This document shows positions 1 through 12,772 of a stretch of 64,000 bases of DNA, in pieces (position 1 is the stretch's first letter; each line of letters begins with the position of its first letter). The notes beneath the pieces were generated by a model, which saw only the letters and a list, made by a program, of their open reading frames with translations, was not told the origin of the DNA and ran no database searches. The stretch lies in the NCBI GenBank assembly GCA_023238725.1, contig CM041546.1:20775085-20839084 (forward strand). Reading direction: 5' to 3'. Made by a program: the position numbers and the translations under genes. Origin of the DNA: Scortum barcoo (Eukaryota > Chordata > Actinopteri > Centrarchiformes > Terapontidae).

Positions 1-1498
1 GGTGTACCAGGAGCCAATCCCCACAGGCCAGCTTGTCCAGAGAGTGGCCTCTGTAATGCAGGAGTACACACAATCTGGGTGTGTATACACAGAGATGCAC
101 TTATACACACACTACTTATAGAAACATCCCCTTTATACTTAAGCGGTAAGATGTATTTACTCAGAATATTTAAATGTGATTGGTTTTGTTTTTCCCCCAG
201 TGGAGTGCGTCCGTTTGGCGTCTCATTGCTGATAGCTGGATGGGATGAAGACCACCCCTACCTGTTCCAGTCAGACCCCTCTGTATGTTGTATTACCATT
301 TGGTGAAAAACATCATTTTTCTTTATTAACTGTGCTCTGTTCAGCTCAAAGTTTAATAATTGGTTTATTTTCATAAAACTTTGAAAGGAGATTAACCATT
401 CCTTGCTGTTACAACAATACTTCTCATTAATTATCTTACATAACCTAATAATTTCACATTTCTGAGGTATCAGGGTGGTTTACCAAATTTCCCTCTGGGA
501 TAAAAAAGTATCCTGATGATTATGTGCTGATACCCTTCCTCAATAAGTTTTCCAGATAGGCCCTCAAGTTTCTCTCAATCTGCAGTGATTTTAAAGTAAA
601 GACTCTGAACTTGACCCTGGTTTTTATTCTTCTGTTTGTGACTGCCAGGGTGCATATTTTGCATGGAAAGCCACAGCAATGGGAAAGAACTACGTTAACG
701 GAAAAACATTCCTTGAAAAAAGGTAAGACCACACATTTAAATGTATGTTGTATCTTTCTATAATGAATGGAATAAAATGTTATGTACAGCAAATATATAG
801 ATTGTACTTGGTATATTTGATATTGAGTGGTCAGACTCCCACAGGAAGGGCTCTGTATGTTTGTGATGATTAGTGTGAAAAGAGTCACTCTTGTGGTATA
901 TTTTACAAGTATGAGACATTCAAATTCATGTTTTTCAGCATTACCATTTTGAGCACAGTCTAAATGGATAAAAGTGACACAACCTTTTTTTGATAATATT
1001 AGTAACGATAAAGAAAACCATAAACTGTACTTTTATTTTAATTAGCACTTATATCTTGTATTAGAAAAGGCATTATTCAACAGTAAGCAACCAGTTTGGG
1101 TCATTAAACATGGTTTAAGATCAAATTACAACATACACCAACAGATGTCTCTCGGCTCTTACCTTTCTTTGGCGTGATGCACGCCACACAGATTAATGAC
1201 CACTTTGTTTTTGCTTTCCAGATATAACAACGACCTGGAATTGGAAGATGCCATCCACACAGCCATCTTGACATTGAAGGTATGTTAACGATACCTGTGG
1301 TTTGTGGAATCTATCTTCACTGCTACCGAGTTTCTCCTTTATTTTTTGTGTCATGTGTTCTGACCCGCCTTTGTGTTTCAGGAGAGTTTCGAGGGTCAGA
1401 TGACAGAGGAGAACATTGAGGTGGGGATCTGCAACGAGGCCGGCTTCAAAAGACTCACCCCAGCTGAGGTGAAAGACTACCTGGCAGCCATCGCGTGA
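1..1498 (+). CDS. psma2: Proteasome 20S subunit alpha type-2 (3' part; 5' end outside window)
   Basis: This gene encodes the alpha-2 subunit of the outer ring of the 20S proteasome core. The window enters inside an exon. Coding exons read from splice sites are 1-78, 201-282, 649-722, 1222-1279 and 1382-1498. The joined product is continuous in frame and matches PSMA2 closely: it starts VYQEPIPTGQLVQRVAS, passes PYLFQSDPSGAYFAWKATA and MGKNYVNGKTFLEKRYN, and ends KRLTPAEVKDYLAAIA. All introns have GT/AG ends. The N-terminal alpha-subunit signature and gate region lie upstream of the window. An ATTAAA polyadenylation signal lies near 1670. Human PSMA2 is not next to ATAD2, so this adjacency belongs to the fish lineage or a larger clade. 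Identification is close to certain. Confidence 0.96.
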
Positions 1499-1667
1499 AC
1501 ACGTCCACTCTGGCGACGGGGCGTTCAGGCCACATTTCAAGACAAAGACATAACAGCACAGTAGCCAACGGTCTCATGACACATTTATGACCATGAAACC
1601 ACAGTCATTTATATCGTGTTTGGCCACACTGTGTCATGGCAAAACTATGCTGGCCGTAACTTCATTT

Positions 1668-1674
1668 TTATTAA
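1668..1674 (+). terminator. psma2 polyadenylation signal (ATTAAA)
   Basis: An ATTAAA hexamer lies about 170 bp after the psma2 stop codon. A second candidate, AATAAA, lies near 2286. Which one is used cannot be told from sequence. Confidence 0.5.
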
Positions 1675-1699
1675 AGACTATTAATGTAATCTGGAAGAC

Positions 1700-2510
1700 T
1701 CAAACAGACCTATTGACTTAAAGAGACAGCCTGTGTGTATGTGTGTGCCTCAGTGGCTGTGAGACAGCAAACTCATGTTATCACTTAATTAATTGGCTTG
1801 ATTGTCAAATTTGGTGCTGTGAAATGTGGCCATTTGCTACTGTGCATGTGAAAAGGAATGTGGGCTCATGTCTGAGTGAAGTCTCAATCTTCCAAATCTT
1901 CAGGATTAAAGGCAATGTTACCTTCTCTGAGTGAAGTCTCAAATCTTCCATTAAATCCTTCAGTTTCACTGTTGCAAAGGCAATGTTATCGGTTTACAAA
2001 TCAAGCACGGTCGCTTTGTGCAGTCTCTCATTGAAAATTCGACTGGTTATGACAGATTTATTCACCCTAAACGATTTCCCCTCTCATTGTCCTGACTGCA
2101 CTTCATTTGAAAACACACTGGGAAGGAGGATCGGCAGGTATGGAGGATGTAATGGAATTTTTTTTGGAGATTTTACAATAAGCATCTTTTGCCTGTACAG
2201 CAGTTTTACACAATGTACTTTTTTTTCAGGCTAGAAACAATTCTAGAGTTTGTATTTTCTCTTCTGGTATCTGTCACTCATTCAAATAAAAGATGTGAGA
2301 TGATGGTGACTCCGTGTTTGAAGTCAGTGTGCTGATGTGTGTTTGGAGCAGCTCTGTGTGTCAGTGTGTGTCAGTGTGTGTTTGGAGCAGCTCTCAGGTG
2401 TGTCAGTGTGTGTCAGTGTGTGTTTGGAGCAGCTCGGTGTGTCAGTGTGTGTCAGTGTTGTGGAGCAGCTGTGTGTGTCAGTGTGTGTCAGTGTGTGCTC
2501 TCACTACATG
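1700..2510. other. psma2-atad2 intergenic spacer
   Basis: No gene was recognised here. Short open frames at 1743-1934 and 1983-2234 have no splice support or family resemblance. The near-identical phrase around 'ctgagtgaagtctcaa' occurs at about 1872 and again at about 1927, a small local duplication. The spacer ends in a GT-rich minisatellite. Confidence 0.5.
2337..2500. repeat. GT-rich minisatellite, about four units of 38-42 bp
   Basis: The phrase 'tttggagcagctc' followed by 'gtgtgtcagtgtgtgtcag' recurs with starts near 2342, 2381, 2423 and 2459. Unit length varies between about 38 and 42 bp. The open frames over this stretch are repeat artefacts. The array lies about 450 bp upstream of the atad2 start codon, at the edge of its CpG-rich promoter. 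Confidence 0.85.
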
Positions 2511-2519
2511 TCTGACGGT

Positions 2520-2979
2520 ACACATAATGAGCGCGCGCTAGGACGCAGTTTGGATCAGAGCGCGCTCTAACGTCAGCCGGGAACACCTTTTCAAATTTTG
2601 TACATATCCATCCGCCCCTGTTATGGTCAAACAAACGCATTCACTGATATCGTTTCAAAAACGGTTCTGATTATTAAAATATGCTGCATCATCCTGGCGA
2701 TTAAAGTTAAATATTTTTTTAAACAATGTAGCTTAATTTGCAGTTTTACCGAGAGGTCTATTTTTCCCGGCGGTAGCTCAATTGCAGTTTACCTCATAAC
2801 CTCTGATGACGTTTATGGCGCCAGAAATCAAGGGTTTAGAGAGGAGCGCGTGTGTGTCAGCTGGCGGTTAATCGCCGTTAACGGTGCCATGTTGTAAACG
2901 TTGGAGTCGTTATCCGGTAGAGGACGCAGAGAAGCGGCCGCTTGTCCGTGTTCGTAAAAAAGGTCGCCGTGGAGTCAAG
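2520..2979 (+). promoter_or_regulatory. atad2 promoter / 5'UTR with E2F-like palindrome
   Basis: This GC/CpG-enriched stretch precedes the atad2 start codon. It holds a TGGCGCCA palindrome (2816-2823), which resembles an E2F core, a TGACGTTT half-CRE just before it, and TTTCCCGGCGG near 2763. ATAD2 is known as an E2F/RB-pathway target in mammals, so an E2F site is reasonable but not shown here. A two-codon upstream ORF (ATG TTG TAA, 2889-2897) would fall in the 5'UTR if transcription starts upstream. The transcription start was not located. Confidence 0.5.
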
Positions 2980-5900
2980 ATGGTGGTGCTCCGCAGCAGC
3001 GGCAGCGCCGGGGCCGAGCCGGTGGCCACAACCCCGAAGAGGAGGCCGGAGGAGCTGGACACCAGCGCCGAGTTTCTGTCGCTGCTTCCCGCCTCACAGA
3101 AGAGGTCCGCCCGGCAGACCCGCTCCTCTCGGGCCATGGAGGACAGCTTCAGCAGCCCCGAGCACAACACGGCCAATGTGAGCATGCACACCGACACAGC
3201 CGCTGAGATGAGTCACCAATCATTGGCTGAAGTTATCGACCTGTGCACCAAAGTTAGGTAGTTTAGTTAGCGTGCTAAGCTAACTAGCTACAATACCAGC
3301 TTGTTGCTGACAAATGATGTGAATGAGCGCCAGTAGTCTCTCGTTTGACTTAAACTTTATTAGTTATCGGCTGACTGATGTGTAATAACCATTCATAAAT
3401 CCACAAATTACACCGTTAATTTTAAGTGTAGTGGATATGCAACAATACTACATCTTATTAGATCAGGTTGTCAGGCAGCTAAATGTCCAGCAAAGTGTTT
3501 TTGCTATGTGTTGACTAGAAGGAGTGGGTGTGTCATTCATTAATGCATCCGTTAACTCAGTCATTCATTAAACTTCTCAGACTTCTCTGTTACCGAATAA
3601 CAGAAAATAAACAACTGAATGTGCCTAAATTTTCACTACTTAGCCAAACACTCTGCTCTGCAGCTTTCTTTGGGATGAACCCTTCCCTCAATATTAAGAA
3701 AGTGTATACTTTATCTAGTCTACGCATGTTTGCTTGATATGGATGTTGGTTGTGTTGATTCTGACAGTTAACAGCTTTATAATTAATAAACAACAAATCC
3801 TTTGAGATACACTACATGTCAACTCAGTGCCTACAGGTCAGCAGCACCCAGCTCCCAGCAGTCTGAACTTGATGATGAGTGATATGTGATATGAATTTTA
3901 TTTTTCATAGACAGAAAAATAAAACATGAGTAATCCCCCCCCCCCACACACACATGTATTAGGGGGAGTTCATGTTTGAAATGTATGCATTTATGTTTAT
4001 ATATTGCATAAACATTTAATTGCTACTTCCAAATCCAATATACTAAAGTTGGAGCAAGTTAAAAGAAATAAATTAAGTCACTGCCAAACTAATCATCATA
4101 AACTATGTGAAGTAGAGAGGAGTTGTGGTGTCTGATTTTCAGATGTGTATCCTGTGCATTTCCGCTTTTAATTTGTATATAACTTATTCCATTTTGTATG
4201 TGCTGTAAACCATAACCTCACACTGTGACTATGCCAGGGTCACGCTGATGTGAAGCAGGATGGGGGAAGTGGCCTCCATCACTCTCTGAGGACGCGAGGA
4301 CAGAGAGTCAAACTGGAGGTCTCTTTTGCTGACATGGAACCAAAGACCAGCTCCCCCGTGACTGAAGACAAGGCCAGAGGGTCCTGCACGAGGTAATAGA
4401 CCCACTAAGTATCACATTAGCAGAACTTTTAACCATCGAGTACAGATGTTGCTGGAACCTCTCACATTGTTATATACACATTAATCTCACATTGTTACTC
4501 TGGCAGTTAAACTTGATGAGATTTGCAGTGTAGAGATTATTTTTCCCTGCAACTTCCCCTCAAAATGTGCCCAACCTACATTTGTGAGCAAGCCTCAGGT
4601 TTAGTGAGTTAGTATGAACAAAACATGTTTCAAAAGGTTCTTTGCAGCCTTAATTTTATTAATAATCTGGAATTTTCAAGTTTGTCTGTTGGCTGCAAGC
4701 CACCTCACCTACTTATTAAACAGTGGCATTGTCAGGAAAACTTTTTATCTCACCAAGAAAGCTTCCAAATATATTCTTGCCATATCAAATCTGACTTAAA
4801 TGCTGTGTTGAGTGTATTTCACATTTTTTGCACACATATTTTTAACAACAAAGTAATCGCTAAGCAAAATGAGGAACTAGTTTTTGATTTAATGTGTCCT
4901 TCCTCTCTGTAGGAAATCTTCCCGGCTGCAGAGAGATGGGAAGGCATCCGGTGTCAAGCAGCAAGCAGGTACAGTTTGCTGCTGTGCTGCTTCTTTAAAT
5001 TAAAGAGCACACACAGCATGTCGAGGAGCATTTAGGTTTTGGGAGGGTCTACAGTGCTGGTTAACTAACAAAGTCCTTTTCCATTGGTTCCCCAGATGTT
5101 CCAGATGAAGTGGAGGGCTCGTCCACTCCAAAGAGGAGCCGCTTTAATCTGCAGAGCCGAGAGGTGGAGGAAGAAGAGGAGGAAGAGGAGGATCGCTCAG
5201 TGCGTCGTAGTTCCCGGATCACCAGATACAAACTGAATTCCCATAACCAGTCAGTTCTCTATGACCGCCTCATCACTAAGTGAGTTCAGTAACGTTTGGC
5301 TCCTAGCTCATGGCTTCAATTCATATAAAGCTGATCGATCACCTCAAGTGGACTCTAATAAATGAACAGACATGCACAGTGGGCTCTTTTAAGATAATCT
5401 GATAATCTGTTTCTCTCATTGTTCCTCAGCACTGCAGAAGCTGTTCTCCAGAAGATGGATGACATGAAGAAGATGAGACGCAGACTGAGAAGCAGAGATA
5501 GAGACACTAAAGAAGAGGTAATAATCCCCACAGGAAACTTCATCCCAAGCTTTTTGTTGCATTGCGTACTCCTGTTGTTTGGTGAATTTCAAAAGAGTGA
5601 ATTAACCACAGTTTGACCCCATTTCTTGAGCAGCTTGGCGTGTACACCAGGGGCAGAATGACGAGGTCTTTGAGGACAAATGTGGAGAGTAAAGACACCG
5701 AGGAGAACCAAGGTGAGATGGATTAGGTTTATTAACCACCTCAGGTACACAGCAGGAGAATACTCTCTGATGCATGCTGGTCCACCTCCATCCAGTTGTG
5801 GAGAAAATTCACTTAGTTTTGTACACTTGCCTCGAGTCACGACAACCATGCTAAAGACAGTAGAAACACCTGCATACACTAGAATGTTGTCTTCATATTA

Positions 5901-8900
5901 ACCTCTGTGGGTTATCTATAACTGTTTACATTTTAAGAAAATCAGCCCCAAACACAAACAGTTGCTTCTTTTTTTTTTTTTTCCCCAAATTCACAGGAGG
6001 GGATGAGGATGATCAAGATGAAGAGGAGGAGGAAGATAGAGAAGATGAAGATGAGGAGGAAGAAGAGGAGGAAGATGATGAAGATGACGACGAAGATGGC
6101 GAGGATGAGGAGGAAGAGAACCAGAGGCGTTATGACTTCAGACAGCGAAAGACTGTGGTTCGCTACCAGGCCCCACAGGATGGTACTGCTCTTATTCAGC
6201 TTGATCGTATTAGTGTTAAGTTCCGTGTTTTTAGTTGGTTTAGTTTAGTTAGTGATTTTTAGTTTCTAGCAATATAACAAATGCAAGCATTCTAATTTGA
6301 TTCAGTCACTCTCAGCATACCCCAACGTGGCAGGTAACACCACTCTTATAAGATACACCCACGCAGAAGCCAGTGATTCATTAGCATCTTTTACACAGAT
6401 TTGGCACAGAAGAAAAAAGATAAACAAGTCTCTTTCTTTGTCCCTTTAAGATCGAGTCCTGCTAATGACTTATATTTGAATATTTTGTTAAATCTGTTAA
6501 ATTCTTGGTATAAGCCTGTCCTATTAAATATAGCACTTTTAAGCCCCCTGTTAGAGGTTTGAATTTGACACTGTTTGATGAAGCTTGTTATTGTTTCCTC
6601 AGAACCCAGAGAGCCTAGGAAGCGCAGCATATACTTCAAGGGACACTCGTCTCCTACAAGACGCAGGTTTAGATTCAGCTCCACGGCCCCCAGGAGCCCC
6701 TACAACAGGAGAAGAACCAGCAGGTTAGTATGACAGCGCAGCAGCCCGTCTGTACTCTGAAAGTGGTCTGACTAATACAGTATCAAGAAAAGGATCACAC
6801 CCATAATAATGGACTTAGTACAGATGTTACTTTATTATTGCAGCAGGACTTAAGGTTTATCAGAGATTCATGTCACAGTTTGACTGCTGTTACACCACTC
6901 TGCTGACTAACAGCTCAAACACTTATACACACAGTTGCACAGAGAGAACGTCTTATGGCTGTCTCTAATAGTATTATCATCCCATGTAAAATCAATCGAA
7001 AACTCCTCTTTTTCCTCTTTTCTTTTCTGACTTGCTTCATCTCACCTTCAGGAGTAGTTCTGAGAGGTAAGACCCACACTCCTTGTCCTTGTCGGTCTTT
7101 ATTGTTAGTCTGTAGTTTGTTATTGGGTTGCTCTGTCTTTGTTAGCACGGTGCTTGTTGATAGTGTGGCACTTTTCAGTTGATACTATGTTTTCAAGTAT
7201 TGAGAAGGTGTACCAAACATCACTGGAACTTATTTATTGTTTAAGCACTGTTTAACTGTGTGTTTGAATGTTCTGCACTTGATTTATCATAGTAAGCCAA
7301 AAGACAAATTCAAAGTCGAGCTCTCCTTGTGTGTCAGGTGGTGTGTTAGTCAGATGTCATGTGTGGTGATGGTGTCATTCGAATTGTTTGGATGAGTCTC
7401 CCCTGTGCTGTTGTACGTTACATGTAATGAAATCCTCCTTTTTTCCTGAATTGTTACATTATCACTGTTGCATCAGCAATGTGTATTAATTAAAAAATTA
7501 ATTCTTACTAATTAAGTGGTAATGGGGTTTGTTTGTTTGACTTTGTGTTTGATTAAAGTTAGTTTTTATACTAAATGTCTCCACTCACCCACTACCATTT
7601 GATTCCTGCTTTGCTGAGGGCATCATAACAAATAATTCCTTTTTACTAGCTCAAAAGGAAAAAAAAAAGGTCTCAGCCCTAAATGTGATTGGGATTCTTT
7701 GTTGTTGATAGGATAGGGGAAAATGACGTTGCATCTCTTATCTTTGCAGAAGGAGACATGCCATCCACAGTAGCGACTCCACTTCCTCATCCTCAGATGA
7801 AGAGCAGTTCCAGAGACGGAGAAGTAAGAACAGGAGCCGATCAGTGAACAGGTGAGAGCATCAGCAGCAGCTGTTACACAGTACAGGTCCAGGCAGACAA
7901 CAGCTTATATTAAAGGAGGATTACATAATAACTAATGTACAATGATTACCATGGGTTAACATTTTACATGTCTGCACATTCTGTTATTTAATGATCATTT
8001 CCTGAAAATAATTTAAATGAGGTTTAGTGACTTAATGTATTTAAGACAGTATATTTATATTATTGAGAAAAAGTCTTATGAAAATTCTTAATCTATTTGC
8101 AATGTTTTGTATGTTATCCACGCTTTTTGCAGATGTCTGCCTATGAACTTGGTGAAAGAAGACCTGCTGGGCATCCACAAGGACAGGATGAAGATTGGAG
8201 CCAGCCTCGCTGATGTGGACCCCATGCAGATAGACAGGACGGTATGCTGTTAGATGGATACAGACACAGAGAGATAGTTGTCATGATGGCATATATCACT
8301 GTATTGAACTAATTATAGCACACTTCAACACTTGAGGGTGCTTCCTCTACATCTTGTATTCCTGCTAATAGCCTGCTAATTGAGTGGATGACAGTTCGTA
8401 TGTCAAAGACAGATTAAACATTAATAGGGAAATTAATAGTATTGTGAGCGACCAATGTAAACATAACAGTATTTATCATCCAGGTGCGGTTTGAGAGCAT
8501 TGGAGGTTTAAGCAGACACATCTCAGCGCTGAAGGAGATGGTGGTCTTCCCTCTCCTCTACCCAGAAGTCTTTGAGAGGTTCAAGATACAGCCTCCCAGG
8601 TAAAGAAATTGTGTTTGTTTAGAAAATAAAATTTGACAATAAATTTTCATTTATTGTAAGAGATCTTTTAAGAAACACATTCATGCTATTCTCTCAAAGA
8701 AATTAGAAACCCAACATCCCAAATTAGAGAAAAGCTGGAATTTATCAGTGGAGAGCGCTTTGTCATCTCATCTGGCTCATACCAAGACTGAATCTTTTCA
8801 TTTAAACGAATGAGTTATTTCAGATCCGGATTTTTTTTTACTGTACACACTTAAATATAAGTGTTAAGTATAAGTACTATTTAAGTATAGACTTTTTTTT

Positions 8901-11900
8901 TAAGATAAGAATAACTCCACATAAAATACATTACTTTGTACCAAAATAAGATGTGTTGCTGTAGACCCACAGCATGTCTAAAGTCCCAAAGAATGATCTC
9001 TCTAAAGTCCCTCTGGACTGTGTTGTTTGCTGCCTCAGGCTTCAATCAGATTGTAATGCCAGTTAAACACTAATAAAATCCTGGTCTTAGTCATATTTTC
9101 TTTTCTCTTTAGGGGCTGTTTATTTTACGGTCCTCCAGGCACAGGGAAAACCCTCGTAGCCAGAGCGCTGGCTAATGAGTGCAGCCAGGGGGAAAGAAAG
9201 GTGTCTTTCTTCATGAGGAAAGGAGCTGACTGCCTCAGTAAGTGGGTGGGAGAATCTGAGAGACAGCTCCGACTGCTTTTTGACCAGGTAAACCAAACTC
9301 CTCGTCAATGTACAACGTACAGTGGAGATTGTTCATTGTTTTATTGCTTTGTTACAATCCTGATTGGTAGCTGTTGTTAACAAAAGACAAACGTATCAAC
9401 AAAGAATATCAGAAGATATTTACAGTTAAAGCTAACTCAACGTATCTTTACTATATTTTAACATGTTACCTTTATTAGAATAAATAATACCTGGACATGA
9501 TCATGTATCAGGTCTAAAGATGATGCAATCTGTGACTGATTGAATTGTTTTTAGGCATACCAGATGCGGCCATCCATCATCTTCTTTGATGAGATTGATG
9601 GTTTGGCTCCAGTCAGGTCCAGCCGTCAAGACCAGATCCACAGGTGAGCGACACTCGTGTTCTTACTTTGTAGAGTACACACGTGGTGATTAGACTGATG
9701 TTGGTGAGTGTAAAATGGACAGAGTAGTTTGCAGGATCTGAATGCCGGATTTCTCAGAGATAAAATATGAATTAAAAGTGTCAGCTCAATCAGCATTTAA
9801 CATTGATCTTCATAATCTTCATAAACCTAGTTGATGTTTCACATGAGAACAATCACAGTTAAGTACATGGCCCACTGTTACATATGGTCATGCATAATAT
9901 TGTGCTCAACCTGGAATTAGAAACAGCTTGGCTACAGCTGCTGCTACAAAAACACACCTCACTTAGAATTGAAGACAAAGAAGTTGTACAAGCACGAGGG
10001 CCCATCTGTCGTGACACGTCACACTCACAAATCGCTTATGGTTCGACTATTTGGGCAAATGGCGAGCCAACCAAGAAGTAAATCTTCTTTAAAGATAGAA
10101 ATAGTTTTGAATGCTTACATTTATTATAGTAGCAGACCTTGTATGTATCAGGAAAAGAAGGTAGCTCCAGCAGTTTTCATTGAGAATGCAAAGGCTCACT
10201 GTGTTTTTCAAGGATACTGTCCTTGAAAAAGATGAAAAGTTGGTGTTGCTGTTGTGAATATGTGACCTTGGTATTGTAGTAAGTCAGTGCGATTATCACA
10301 ATTCATTTAGCTCAGTGCAGCGCAGTGATATCATCTTTGTTGTTGCGGACAGTGTTGACCAGTTAAAAAGTAGACTTTTTCTGTCTCTGTAGTTCCATTG
10401 TGTCGACCCTGTTGGCTCTTATGGATGGATTAGATGCTAGAGGAGAAGTTGTTGTGATTGGAGCTACAAACAGACTGGACTCCATCGACCCAGCTCTAAG
10501 GAGACCAGGCCGCTTTGACAGAGAGTTCCTCTTCGGCCTGCCAGACAGAGAGGTGAGAAACTGTAGACTTCCTTTAATGCTCAACCAAGATAATAAAAAG
10601 GGGAAACATCTCAAATCTGAGCACACTCAGTAAGAGAGTTTTCACTTTGTAAACATTGGATCTGATTTTTTTAAATGCTGTAATCTTATCTTGTATGGCA
10701 GGCAAGAAAGGACATTCTGAAGATCCACACCAGACAGTGGACTCCACCACCTTCGGACACCTTTCTGGAAGAACTGGCAGATAAATGTGTTGGTATGTTT
10801 GCCCACTATAATGCAAAAACAGTGAAAAATACACATCTCTTTAAACTTCCCCGGTACAAATAACAATTGCATTAGATTAAAATCAGCACTGTCTAACTTG
10901 GTGTAAGGAACAGAGAAAGCTATTTTTATTCTTTGAAGTGCACCGTGCACTGGAAATGATACTGATAACCCCAGGACAAAACCTGCATCTCAGAGTCAAA
11001 CTGATCCTTAATCTCTATTCAGAAATTTTACACAGGAAACGCTGGCATGAAGTTTTCACACCTCCAACCACAGGTGGTATACTGACTGATTGTGATCTGT
11101 CTCTCTTTGCTTGCCAGGTTATTGCGGCGCAGACATCAAGGCAGTGTGCTCAGAAGCCGCCCTGTGTGCACTACGGCGTCGCTACCCACAAATCTACTCC
11201 TCGTCGCAGAAACTTTTGCTTGACGTCAACTCCATCTCTATCACAAACAAAGACTTTATGTCCGCCATGTCCAAGATGGTGCCCGCTGCCCAGAGGTATA
11301 ACCAAAAAAACTGTATAATAAATTAGTATATAACACAGACTCTATTAACATTATTCTTACATCTCTGGTGCCTGGTTCTTTCAGATGTCTCTGAAGTAAA
11401 TATGTTGCTGATTGTGATTCTTAGGGCAGTGGTGTCCCCAGCCAAGGCCCTGATACCTGCCATTTGTCCTCTGCTGAGTGCCGCCCTGCAGGACATCCTC
11501 CACACAGTCAGCAGAGTGTTCCCGCATGCTGAGCAGGGCTTAAAGAGGAAGAGAGAACAAGGTACTGTTCTTCTCTTGTTCTGTTCTGCATTCATTTATT
11601 CTTGGCCTCATCTGTTCTTTTCATGGTCCTGCATTCTGTCATTGGATTAATAACAAATTAATTTCCCCTGTGTCCATAAGTAATTACAGAAGAGAGTGCA
11701 CTTACATTGACTGTTCATTTGCAAAGCTCTTTAGGGGCATCAGTCAGACATCAGGAGTAACTGCTGGATGGTGTGTGTGTTCATTTCCAGATGTGGCTCT
11801 TGGCGTGTCAGACGATGATCTGATGTTCAGTGAGGATGAGGACTCAGAAGTCCTCTCCAATGGACAGACCTCTCACTCTCAACTCAAAACACCTACTGCT

Positions 11901-12716
11901 AATGGACTCCTCAACCTTAACAGGTTGGCTACACATTTTTAAAGAACAGATCTTATGCAGTGTGGTTCATTTGTTTCCTCATTCTTTCACACATTCTTTA
12001 CTTCAGATGATTTACTTTAGTCCACTGTCCACTGTATAATGTCCTCATCCTGCTTAGAAGTGCTGTGAGGTGTCAGGTGGTTAAGTGACCACAAATCCTT
12101 CTTCTTTCTTTTCCAGTGGAAATAAGTCTTTATGTTCCTACCACTTTACCCATCTCTGTCTGTCATCTGTCCTTGTGTAGGGACGTGCTGAGCCACCCGA
12201 CTTCCTACCGTCCCAGGCTGCTGTTGGAGGGCAGACCAGGCTCAGGTCAGAGCGCCCACTTGGCGCCCGCTGTCCTCCACTCTCTAGAGAAATTCACCGT
12301 GTACACACTGGACATGGCTGTGCTGTTTGGAGCCAGCGCAACCGCTCCAGAAGAGACTTGTGCTCAGGTAAACAAGATACGACTATGCACAACAAAACTC
12401 TGGTAAACGATTATTAATGAGCATATGTAATGACATTTGACCGTTCACAAGATGTCCTGAGGTTAGGTCATTTACGTTTAAACAGACCCAAGACCCATAG
12501 TCCCACAGAACATTTCTACTTTGCAGCCTTGTCAAATTCAGTGTGTTCTTTTCAGTGGACTTCACTGGCCAAAATGGCTGCCACAGAGAGTGTAGTTCAT
12601 GGGCCCCACCTCCTTTTATTGTGGGCAGTGGGGATAAATATGTACTACAGACAGATATTCATTAGAGAGAGCATTGCGTGATGATGTGATGAGTGAATGA
12701 GCTTTCCAAGCTGTAG

Positions 12717-12772
<56 letters not shown>

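Noticed and set aside
2314..2570. Cys/Val/Ser-rich repeated open frames
   Set aside because: Translation of the GT-rich minisatellite; repeats in all frames, no initiation context or family match.
2884..2979. N-terminal extension of atad2 beginning at 2884
   Set aside because: The apparent start codon is GTG, not ATG; the first in-frame ATG is 2980, giving MVVLRSS as in mammalian ATAD2.
6003..6248. Lys/Arg/Met-rich open frame in the acidic atad2 exon
   Set aside because: Wrong frame of the Asp/Glu-rich tract; the correct frame gives an acidic stretch followed by RYDFRQRKTVVRYQAP.
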